From Kordiimonas aestuarii (GTDB taxonomy: Bacteria; Pseudomonadota; Alphaproteobacteria; Sphingomonadales; Kordiimonadaceae), in NCBI RefSeq assembly GCF_025574465.1, contig NZ_JAOBPP010000020.1, positions 62,001 to 126,000 on the forward strand: a stretch of 64,000 nucleotides of DNA, given 5' to 3'. Made by a program: the position numbers and the translations under genes. Under the pieces are notes generated by a model that was given only the letters and a program-made list of their open reading frames with translations, made no database searches and was not told the origin of the DNA. Each line of letters starts with the position of its first letter. Within the stretch, counting starts at the first letter, position 1. Positions 51,703 to 58,888 of the stretch are shown piece by piece.

Positions 51703-53282
51703 TCGTCCTTAATGCCAAACTGTGCCATTGCCGACGGGGTGTCGAGATCAATCAGGATGCCCGGGTCGGTGACGGGAACCTCGCAGACAAGACTTTCGTT
51801 TGCGTGGATGACCTCGCGCCCGCCTTTGTCTCCTGAAATGGCCATCAGATCGGGGAACAGGGAGCGATGCCAGAGTATAGGGTGGCCACGTTTGCCATTG
51901 AATGTCGGGATGAATATACGCGCCTCGCTCATTTGGGCGGCGGTGTTCACCAGCGCGGAGACCGTTTCGGACCGCACAAATGGCATGTCCCCCAAGCAGA
52001 TAAGACCGAATGTTGGTTCGGCCCCAAGTGTCTCAAGGCCGCATTTGAGACTTGAGGCCATACCATGTGTATAAAAAGGGTTGTTGGTGATAGCGACGGT
52101 ATAGCCGCTGAGCGCTTTTTCAATATCAGCCTGATTGTGGCCGGTAACGACGATGGGAGGCATGTCTGTGGCGGCACTGATGACCGACACAGTTTCCATG
52201 ATCACCGTCTTACCATTGAGGGTGCGGAGCAGCTTGTTTGTTCCACCAGCCCGGCTTGAACGACCTGCAGCAAGGATAACAGCCTGCACGCCCGTATTGT
52301 TTTTATGTCTGGGCGCTCGGGGCTCAGGCCGTTGAAGCGCCTCTTTTAAAAGGCCTCCAAGCCCCATGTTCCTGATAACGCGCGGGCCAAGCGGCAGGCG
52401 TGCGGCGAAACGCTGCAGTACCCAGTCAAGCCCATTCAGGGCCGGGGACCGGGCGCAGCCGGGCAGGCCCAGGACTGTTTTCTCGTCCAGACGCCCCAGC
52501 ATCAGCAGATTCCCGGGGTCAACCGGCATGCCAAGCTGGGTCACTTCGCCACCCGCTTTTTCGAGTGCTGCGGGTAATACGTCCCGCCGGTCACTGATGG
52601 CGGACATGCCAAGCAACAAAATCAGGGACCCCGGCCGGGAGGCCAATCCGCACAGGGCTTTGCTGACATCATCCACCGTATGTGTACATTGTTGATAGCT
52701 GTCTATCCTGCCTTTCACCTTCGCCAGCCGTTGTTCGGTAAGCCTGCGGAGCTTATCGGGCAACTCCGAGCCACTGAGCAGAAAGTGTGCGGTGAAGGGT
52801 GTGAATGGCGCGACCGATATATGGGCACGGTTTTGTTGGGCCTGGTCGAGCAGGCGGCGCGTGACCGCGTAAGGGATAACCTTCGTCGTGGCAACAAGTT
52901 GGCCTTCGAGAACGGGGTTGAAATTCGCGAGGGTCGCGACAGTCAGCGTTTCGTCAATCTCGTTGAGAGAATTGATCTCGTCGTTCACAAGCAATAGGCC
53001 ATCCGACTTGGAATGCAAGTTACAGCGTCCTCTGTGGGTGTGACCCACGCGTATATTCTTGCCCGCCAGATGATTGGCCAGTTCGCCCGCGGCTGTGTCT
53101 TCTTTTACATCTCCCGGTTCAAGACAAAAAACATGGACCGATCCGATGTGGTGCTGCTGCAGGATTGTCAGGTCTTCCACATCAAGTGTTGTTCCCTTGG
53201 CAATGCGGCGTTCTCCGGCCTCGACGCTGTGTGCGAGCGTCCAACCTTGGGCGTCAGGTGTCGGGCGTTCTTCAAATCGCAT
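51699..53282 (-). CDS. Molybdopterin-binding domain fused to MocA-like nucleotidyltransferase
   Basis: A 527-residue two-domain protein. The first ~325 residues correspond to a MoeA/MoaB-like molybdopterin-binding region (VLEGQLVATTKVIPYAVTRR, LILLLGMSAISDRRDVLPAA). The C-terminal ~195 residues are a MobA/MocA-type nucleotidyltransferase (VILAAGRSSRAGGTNKLLRT, LICLGDMPFV). Such fusions activate and attach CMP (or GMP) to molybdopterin for enzymes of the xanthine dehydrogenase class. It overlaps the XdhC gene upstream by 11 bases and the recX gene end by 4. Confidence 0.88.
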   Translation of the reverse strand: MRFEERPTPDAQGWTLAHSVEAGERRIAKGTTLDVEDLTILQQHHIGSVHVFCLEPGDVKEDTAAGELANHLAGKNIRVGHTHRGRCNLHSKSDGLLLVNDEINSLNEIDETLTVATLANFNPVLEGQLVATTKVIPYAVTRRLLDQAQQNRAHISVAPFTPFTAHFLLSGSELPDKLRRLTEQRLAKVKGRIDSYQQCTHTVDDVSKALCGLASRPGSLILLLGMSAISDRRDVLPAALEKAGGEVTQLGMPVDPGNLLMLGRLDEKTVLGLPGCARSPALNGLDWVLQRFAARLPLGPRVIRNMGLGGLLKEALQRPEPRAPRHKNNTGVQAVILAAGRSSRAGGTNKLLRTLNGKTVIMETVSVISAATDMPPIVVTGHNQADIEKALSGYTVAITNNPFYTHGMASSLKCGLETLGAEPTFGLICLGDMPFVRSETVSALVNTAAQMSEARIFIPTFNGKRGHPILWHRSLFPDLMAISGDKGGREVIHANESLVCEVPVTDPGILIDLDTPSAMAQFGIKDD

Positions 53283-54219
53283 CTGGATAAACCTTAGACC
53301 GCCGGACGTGAATCACTTGCGACAAGATGGAGACGGCGATTTCCGCCGGAGATTTTGATCCGATATCAAGCCCCACCGGGCCATATATCCGCGCGAGACT
53401 GTCAGCCTTTATGCCTGTCTCGCGCAAGCGCGTCAGCCGGGAAGCATGAGTTTTTTTACTGCCCAAGCAACCAATATAAAAGGCCGGGCTATTAAGGGCG
53501 GGGATAAGGCCGGCATCATCAAGTTTAGGGTCATGCGTCATGGTGACAACTGCTGTGGCTTGATCGGGCATCTTGCGGTTAAAGTATTCGTCAGGCCAGT
53601 CGTTGACCACGGAAGCTCCGTCGAACCGGCGCGCCTCTGTAAAAGCCTGTCTTGGGTCGATCACAGTGACATCGAAACCGCATAGCGTTGCCATTGGCGC
53701 CAGCGCCTGCGCAATATGGACTGCTCCTAAAATGTCCAGGCGTGGTCTCGGCCGGACCGGCAGGCGTAGCGAACCTTCTTCATCGACCAAGTTGCGGCAC
53801 GAGGTTGACAGGAACTGTGTACTGCCGGTTTTGTAGAAGAGCTCAAGGCAGCCACTGCACCTTGCCTGAATAGCGTTCGCTGTTGAGGCTATTTGTTTTG
53901 CGTTTTCGGGGCGGATCGCAAACAAGGAGACGGCAATAGTGCCGCCGCAAGCGAGGCCAACAGCAAACGCATCGTCGTTGGAGACGGAAAAATTGAGACG
54001 CTTGCTACTGCCCTTGTGGAGGAGGGTGCCTGCCTCCGCTATGACGCTGCCCTCTACACAGCCGCCGGAAACCGAGCCTTCGAAGCTGCCGTCCGCCCGG
54101 ACAAGCATCAAGCTGCCCGCTTGCCTCGGCGCAGACCCCCATGTCCCGGTTACCACAGCCAGTATGGCAGACCGCCCAGCGTGAAGTTCCTCAAGAAGGG
54201 GATTTAGGATATCATTCAT
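53272..54219 (-). CDS. XdhC family protein (molybdoenzyme maturation)
   Basis: XdhC/CoxI proteins help insert sulfurated molybdenum cofactor into enzymes of the xanthine dehydrogenase class. The 315-residue form from 54219 begins NDILNPLLEELHAGRSAILA and has TWGSAPRQAGSLMLV, VSGGCVEGSVIAEA, and the C-terminal Rossmann part IGCLGSKKTHASRLTRLRET. A TTG 66 bases upstream is possible. The molybdoenzyme it serves is not in the window. It is transcribed into the MocA fusion gene. Confidence 0.9.
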   Translation of the reverse strand: MNDILNPLLEELHAGRSAILAVVTGTWGSAPRQAGSLMLVRADGSFEGSVSGGCVEGSVIAEAGTLLHKGSSKRLNFSVSNDDAFAVGLACGGTIAVSLFAIRPENAKQIASTANAIQARCSGCLELFYKTGSTQFLSTSCRNLVDEEGSLRLPVRPRPRLDILGAVHIAQALAPMATLCGFDVTVIDPRQAFTEARRFDGASVVNDWPDEYFNRKMPDQATAVVTMTHDPKLDDAGLIPALNSPAFYIGCLGSKKTHASRLTRLRETGIKADSLARIYGPVGLDIGSKSPAEIAVSILSQVIHVRRSKVYPDAI

Positions 54220-54407
54220 GCGCTTATTCTTTGTTCGCTGCCGGATAGTTTTAAAAACGGTAACCGGTGCGTCACATAGTTGCAAGCATCGGGCAATTCG
54301 TCGCAGTGCGCTTTTCCCCGGTTTGGCTTGATTTGGCCTGCTGCCACCTTTAAAAGCATGCGGAGTACTGCCTAAACATGGGGCTAAATAGTCAAGAGGG
54401 ATATATT

Positions 54408-55997
54408 ATGGCGTCGCTGTTTGCGAATCCGGCCGGGAGGAATTTCCTGGGGAACTCCGCCGAGTGGTACAAGCTTACCATTCTGGCCTTTCTTATCATC
54501 AACCCGATCCTGTTTTTTGCTGTCGATACATATGTGGCAGGTTGGGCGCTGGTACTTGAATTCATCTTCACACTCGCAATGGCGCTTAAATGTTACCCGC
54601 TTCAACCGGGTGGCCTGCTGGCCCTTGAGGCCGTTGCCATAGGCATGACATCGCCTGATACCGTGTGGCACGAACTTGAGATGGGGCTACAGGTTATCAT
54701 GCTGCTTGTCTTCATGGTGGCCGGCATCTATTTCATGAAAAGCATGCTCTTGTTTGTCTTTACCAAGATCTTGGTGAAAGTACGCAACAAGGTATTGCTT
54801 TCCTTACTGTTCAGCTTCATGGCAGCTTTCCTGTCGGCGTTCCTTGACGCCTTGACAGTCACGGCTGTTGTGATTGCGATTTCGGTTGGTTTCTACTCGA
54901 TCTACCACAAAGTGGCATCAGGCAAGGATTTCCATCATGACCATGACCACATGCATGATGGAGAGTTGGACAAGCTGAGCGAGGATGACCTTGAAGGTTT
55001 CCGGGCATTCCTGCGCAGCCTGATGATGCACGCCGCTGTTGGTACCGCACTTGGTGGTGTGATGACCCTGGTGGGTGAGCCCCAAAACCTCATGATCGGC
55101 GACCGTGCGAACTGGGAGTTCGTTGAGTTCTTCTGGCGGATGCTGCCAGTGACACTGCCGGTTCTTATTGCGGGCCTCATCACTTGCGCGATGCTTGAGG
55201 TAACAGGTATCTTGGGCTACGGTGCCAAGATCCCGCCGAAAGTGCTGAATATTCTTCAGGACTATGACGTCTATCAAAGCGAACGCCGTACCTCTCGCGA
55301 TAAAGCGGCACTTGTCGTTCAGGGCATTGTGGCGGTTTGGTTGATCGTTGGTCTGCTGTTTCACATGGCAGAGGTTGGTCTGATCGGCCTTTCCGTTATC
55401 GTACTTGCTACGGCGTTTACTGGTGTGACGGAAGAGCACCAGATTGGCCACGCGTTTGAAGAGGCACTGCCGTTCACGTCGCTCCTCGTTGTGTTTTTTG
55501 CCGTAGTGGGCGTTATCAGTGATAATGGCCTCTTCACGCCGGTTACCGAGTTTGTCTTGGGGCTGGACGGCCATGGTCAAATTACTGCGCTGTATGTAGC
55601 GAACGGTGTCTTGTCTGCGATCTCGGACAACGTATTTGTTGCAACGGTGTATGTCAGTGAAACTGCGAAAGCCCTTGCCGATGGTATTATTACGCGTGAC
55701 GCGTTTGACCTGATGGCGGTGGCGATAAACACCGGCACCAACATCCCGAGCGTAGCGACGCCAAACGGGCAGGCAGCGTTCCTGTTCCTGCTGACCAGTG
55801 CGCTTGCACCGCTTATCCGGCTTTCTTATATGACGATGGTGAAAATGGCTCTGCCTTACACCATTGTGATGTCGATTGTCGGTTATCTCGGCGTGGCCTA
55901 TCTGCTTGAGCCGATGACGGATAAGTTGTACGAGTCGCACTTTATCGAGCATCATCATGAGAAAGTGGGTGAGCCAAAGGATGCTGGCGAGCACTGA
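54408..55997 (+). CDS. nhaB: Na+/H+ antiporter NhaB
   Basis: Exchanges sodium for protons across the inner membrane. The 529-residue protein begins with the NhaB signature [20 protein letters not shown] and has about 12 membrane segments; [20 protein letters not shown] and [16 protein letters not shown] include conserved transport residues. The start at 54408 has GAGGG eight bases upstream. A His/Asp-rich loop ([14 protein letters not shown], near residues 174-187) is unusual and could bind metal. Typical of marine bacteria. Confidence 0.93.
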   Translation: MASLFANPAGRNFLGNSAEWYKLTILAFLIINPILFFAVDTYVAGWALVLEFIFTLAMALKCYPLQPGGLLALEAVAIGMTSPDTVWHELEMGLQVIMLLVFMVAGIYFMKSMLLFVFTKILVKVRNKVLLSLLFSFMAAFLSAFLDALTVTAVVIAISVGFYSIYHKVASGKDFHHDHDHMHDGELDKLSEDDLEGFRAFLRSLMMHAAVGTALGGVMTLVGEPQNLMIGDRANWEFVEFFWRMLPVTLPVLIAGLITCAMLEVTGILGYGAKIPPKVLNILQDYDVYQSERRTSRDKAALVVQGIVAVWLIVGLLFHMAEVGLIGLSVIVLATAFTGVTEEHQIGHAFEEALPFTSLLVVFFAVVGVISDNGLFTPVTEFVLGLDGHGQITALYVANGVLSAISDNVFVATVYVSETAKALADGIITRDAFDLMAVAINTGTNIPSVATPNGQAAFLFLLTSALAPLIRLSYMTMVKMALPYTIVMSIVGYLGVAYLLEPMTDKLYESHFIEHHHEKVGEPKDAGEH

Positions 55998-56028
55998 AAA
56001 TCGCCAGCTAAACAATAGCTTGACCAAT

Positions 56029-56065
56029 GGCGCCCGCGACAAAACAGTTGCGGGCGCCAATTTTT
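56029..56065 (+). terminator. Rho-independent terminator after nhaB
   Basis: GGCGCCCGCGAC (56029-56040) pairs with GTTGCGGGCGCC (56047-56058) with one G-U pair and a six-base loop, followed by AATTTTT. It ends nhaB and precedes the cold-shock gene. Confidence 0.88.
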
Positions 56066-56134
56066 ATGACTAGCATTACGAAAAATTTACCTTTGTAGTG
56101 AGCTAGTGCGTGAAATTCCTAAGGGGGGAATAGT

Positions 56135-56686
56135 ATGGACGGCCGTAGTACGATCTGTTCTGAGGAACGGCCCGAGGAAATTGGCCAGCAGGTGACTGGC
56201 AGGGTCAAATGGTTTGATGCAGTCAAGGGGTATGGCTTCATTGTCCCGGATGACGAGGATGGTGACGTGCTGCTGCACTTCTCTGTTCTGCGCAATGTCG
56301 GCCGCCGTTCCGTGCCTGAGGGCACTACCGTGATTTGTGAAGCTGTGCACCGTGATAAAGGCCGTCAGGCTATCCGAGTGCAGTCGCTTGACCTTTCTAC
56401 CGCGGTCGCGCCGGAAGACCTTGGACGCTCTTCATTTTCTCACCCCGGTATGGAAATCGACGTTTCTCCCGAGTTCGAGGACGTTGTGGTAAAGTGGTTC
56501 AACCGCACCAAGGGCTACGGGTTTGTGTCCCGCGGGGAGGGGACCCAGGATATCTTTGTGCATATTGAAACCTTGCGCCGGGCCGGACTGACTGATCTCG
56601 AGCCAGCACAAGAAGTGCGTGTGCGTATCGGGACCGGAGAGCGTGGCCCGCTAGTTGCGCAAATAGCGTTACCCGGTGACGCGTAG
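56135..56686 (+). CDS. Tandem cold-shock-domain protein
   Basis: A 183-residue protein with two cold-shock domains: [20 protein letters not shown], then VLLHFSVL (residues ~18-50) and [20 protein letters not shown], then IFVHIETL (~113-146), each with RNP1-like GYGF. It binds single-stranded nucleic acid. Two-domain cold-shock proteins of this size are typical of alphaproteobacteria (CspD-like in Caulobacter). GGGGGG lies upstream of the ATG. Confidence 0.93.
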   Translation: MDGRSTICSEERPEEIGQQVTGRVKWFDAVKGYGFIVPDDEDGDVLLHFSVLRNVGRRSVPEGTTVICEAVHRDKGRQAIRVQSLDLSTAVAPEDLGRSSFSHPGMEIDVSPEFEDVVVKWFNRTKGYGFVSRGEGTQDIFVHIETLRRAGLTDLEPAQEVRVRIGTGERGPLVAQIALPGDA

Positions 56687-56726
56687 GCAAAAGCGCAATG
56701 CACACCCGGCATGGGAGACAACAGTG

Positions 56727-57194
56727 ATGTCAAAAGCACGGATGATGATAACAGCCGTGCTTTTGTGCTTTCTGGCAGTCCCTGCCTGCGCAGGACCTGC
56801 CAGCGATGACCAGACGGTTACTGTCGAGACATCATCCACCTCACACCGCTTCACTGTCGAACTTGCACTCAATGATCAGGAACGCGCGCGCGGCCTTATG
56901 TACCGTGAGGAACTTGAGGCTGACAAAGGCATGTTGTTCATCTTCGACGACTCGGCCCCTCGCTCCTTCTGGATGCGAAATACCTATATCCCGCTTGATA
57001 TTATTTTTATACGCGCCGACGGCAGGATATTGAATATTGTGCGCGAGGCGCGGCCGCGCACGGATACGCCCCGTCAGTCCGTCGGGCGAGCGATCGCTGT
57101 GCTCGAGATCGCTGGCGGCCGTGCGGCTGAACTGGCTATCAACGCGGGTGATTATGTACGCCATCCGCTGATTGACGGCTGGCAGGCCCGGTGA
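56727..57194 (+). CDS. DUF192 family exported protein
   Basis: A 155-residue secreted protein. The start at 56727 has GGGAGA eight bases upstream and yields a signal peptide ending near ACAG. The DUF192 core reads RGLMYREELEADKGMLFIFD, then SFWMRNTYIPLDIIFI. Function unknown. It follows the cold-shock gene by 40 bases, and overlaps no gene; the thioesterase gene begins 10 bases downstream. Confidence 0.9.
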   Translation: MSKARMMITAVLLCFLAVPACAGPASDDQTVTVETSSTSHRFTVELALNDQERARGLMYREELEADKGMLFIFDDSAPRSFWMRNTYIPLDIIFIRADGRILNIVREARPRTDTPRQSVGRAIAVLEIAGGRAAELAINAGDYVRHPLIDGWQAR

Positions 57195-57204
57195 GGCCAC
57201 TCCT

Positions 57205-57654
57205 ATGACAGCCAACGCCAGAAAAGCGACCGCCGAAATGGTCGCCGATGCCAACCCGCCCGATGGCTATGAGGCGATATTGTCCAATAGCCCCTTTGGG
57301 TGGGAAAATGGTCCCATCTTTGAGCGTATAACCACCGACGGCAAGCAGCGGGGGTTTCGTGTAGCGGAAAAGCACATCAATGCAGGCGGAGCCTGCCATG
57401 GCGGCATGATCATGACATTTGCCGACATCTTGCTGGCGACCGCTGTTTTTGAAATTTCAGAACCTCCCTTCGTGACTGTGCGCATGACCACAGATTTCAT
57501 TGGCCCGGCCTTCAAGGGCGAATGGCTGTCGGGTACCGCATCGGCGGTGGTTGCCGGTGACGGAATGGTTGCGGTGAAAGGTATAATGAGGGTAGATGAC
57601 CGTGTTGTTGCGGCGGCAAGCGGCCTTTTTAAGGCGCTTCGGTTCCGGGGCTGA
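57205..57654 (+). CDS. PaaI family hotdog-fold thioesterase
   Basis: A 149-residue hotdog-fold protein. The family motif GGACHGGMIMTFADILLATA (near residue 60) fits the acyl-CoA thioesterase HGG-type active site, with MTTDFIGPAFKGEWL as the following strand. It probably hydrolyses an acyl-CoA; the substrate is unknown. The start at 57205 has GAGG eight bases upstream. Confidence 0.85.
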   Translation: MTANARKATAEMVADANPPDGYEAILSNSPFGWENGPIFERITTDGKQRGFRVAEKHINAGGACHGGMIMTFADILLATAVFEISEPPFVTVRMTTDFIGPAFKGEWLSGTASAVVAGDGMVAVKGIMRVDDRVVAAASGLFKALRFRG

Positions 57655-57685
57655 CGTTTCTGACATCCAATAAGGTAATAGTTTC

Positions 57686-58114
57686 ATGGCGCATCATAAA
57701 ATTTATCAGGACTTCCTTGGCGTTTGGGAACTGGAACCGGAAACATGTATTTACCAGCAGAGTGAGCCTCCCAGGGCTGGTTATTATATCATTAGCGAGG
57801 TGCGTGAGGGCTTGCATTTTGAAATGAGCTGGACCGACGCGGAAGGTGAACAACATACCCACAGCTTTACCGGTGTTCCCGATGGCACTGCGCGGCCGTT
57901 TGCAGGCGGGGAGCTTGCGGATTCTCTTTCGGTAACAGCACTCTCGGTCACGGAATTGAATACAGCGGCCTATTTCAAGGGACGGGAATTGATGTCGGCG
58001 AAGCGCCTTTTGCTGCCGGGCGGAAACCATATGGAAGTGTTGCAGGCAGTGCATTTGCCAGATGGTACGACACCAACCAACATCGCGCGATATTGCCGTA
58101 GACTGCACTCCTGA
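57686..58114 (+). CDS. Hypothetical protein
   Basis: I do not recognise this 142-residue protein. It has no signal peptide or membrane segment and is predicted to be a small beta-rich barrel: FLGVWELEPETCIYQQSEPP, YYIISEVREGLHFEMSWTDA, LLLPGGNHMEVLQAVHLPDG. The WELEPETCIY and alternating strands suggest a lipocalin-like fold, as a guess. It lies 31 bases after the thioesterase gene, probably co-transcribed. Confidence 0.7.
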   Translation: MAHHKIYQDFLGVWELEPETCIYQQSEPPRAGYYIISEVREGLHFEMSWTDAEGEQHTHSFTGVPDGTARPFAGGELADSLSVTALSVTELNTAAYFKGRELMSAKRLLLPGGNHMEVLQAVHLPDGTTPTNIARYCRRLHS

Positions 58115-58196
58115 GCAGGGCGGATTTTATGTTGCGATAAAAATTTCATTTTTCTTCTTGCATTCATGCGGACGCAACATTAGAAAGCGCGGGCGT

Positions 58197-58273
58197 CGGG
58201 GAGTGGCGCAGCCTGGTAGCGCACCTGTTTTGGGTACAGGGGGCCGGAGGTTCGAATCCTCTCTCCCCGACCA
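58197..58273 (+). tRNA. tRNA-Pro (anticodon TGG)
   Basis: 77 bases with acceptor CGGGGAG/CTCCCCG, anticodon stem CCTGT/ACAGG, loop TTTGGGT with anticodon TGG (58231-58233), T-loop GGTTCGAATCC and encoded CCA. A terminator follows at 58299. Confidence 0.97.
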
Positions 58274-58298
58274 CTTAACCGCCAAGTGGTTCAGAAGA

Positions 58299-58331
58299 CG
58301 GTCCGGCCTTATGGTCGGGCCGCTTTTCGTT
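58299..58331 (+). terminator. Rho-independent terminator after tRNA-Pro
   Basis: CGGTCCGGCC (58299-58308) pairs with GGTCGGGCCG (58313-58322), with two G-U pairs and loop TTAT, and runs into CTTTTCGTTT. Confidence 0.7.
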
Positions 58332-58505
58332 TCAGGGCGGGAAAAGTTTATTGCTGCTTTTCTATGTTCCATTTCCGAAAAGTTTGGGATAGTGTGCGCT
58401 TCCGTTTGGCAGGGTATATTGCCCGTCACGCACACAGGATTTAACACGCCTGAGCATCCGCTGATGCGGGACCGGCTCAGACAAAGGTTGGAAGGATAGA
58501 AGCCC

Positions 58506-58784
58506 GTGAAAGCGCGCATTTATCAACCCGCAAAAAACGCGATGCAATCTGGTACCGCTAATACTCAGAAATGGGTGCTGGAATTTGAGCCGGAACTTGC
58601 GAAAGATATTGATCCCCTGATGGGCTGGACCGGCTCGCGTGATATGCGCGGCCAGATCCGTATGACGTTCGCTACCCAGCATGAGGCGGAAGCCTATGCA
58701 CAGCGCAACAGCCTGCCATTTGAGGTGCGGCCTGTTCATCGGAAAAAACGCCATATCCAAGCGTATTCCGACAATTTCAAGTAA
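58506..58784 (+). CDS. NADH dehydrogenase accessory subunit (NDUFS4-like, ETC complex I)
   Basis: A 92-residue protein of the ETC complex I subunit family, homologous to mitochondrial NDUFS4; it is an alphaproteobacterial and mitochondrial feature. Motifs: [20 protein letters not shown], then WVLEFEP, and [18 protein letters not shown], with the [11 protein letters not shown] tail. The start is GTG at 58506, preceded by AAGGAT. It stands between two tRNA genes, away from the nuo operon. Confidence 0.92.
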   Translation: MKARIYQPAKNAMQSGTANTQKWVLEFEPELAKDIDPLMGWTGSRDMRGQIRMTFATQHEAEAYAQRNSLPFEVRPVHRKKRHIQAYSDNFK

Positions 58785-58811
58785 GGTCGGTTTGACCGTC
58801 CTTGACGATGC

Positions 58812-58888
58812 GGTCCCGTAGCTCAACTGGATAGAGCAGCTGACTTCTAATCAGCAGGTTGGGGGTTCGAGTCCTCCCGGGATCGCCA
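58812..58888 (+). tRNA. tRNA-Arg (anticodon TCT)
   Basis: 77 bases: acceptor GGTCCCG/CGGGATC, D-arm GCTC/GAGC, anticodon stem GCTGA/TCAGC around CTTCTAA with anticodon TCT (58846-58848), discriminator G and encoded CCA. The hybrid kinase gene on the other strand runs into it; its stop is at 58847-58849. Confidence 0.97.

Noticed and set aside
54918..56060. 380-codon minus-strand frame opposite nhaB
   Set aside because: His/Arg-rich translation of the antisense strand of a certain membrane protein gene.
58127..58519. Minus-strand frame containing [19 protein letters not shown]
   Set aside because: This is the well-known artefact of translating a tRNA (here tRNA-Pro) antisense.
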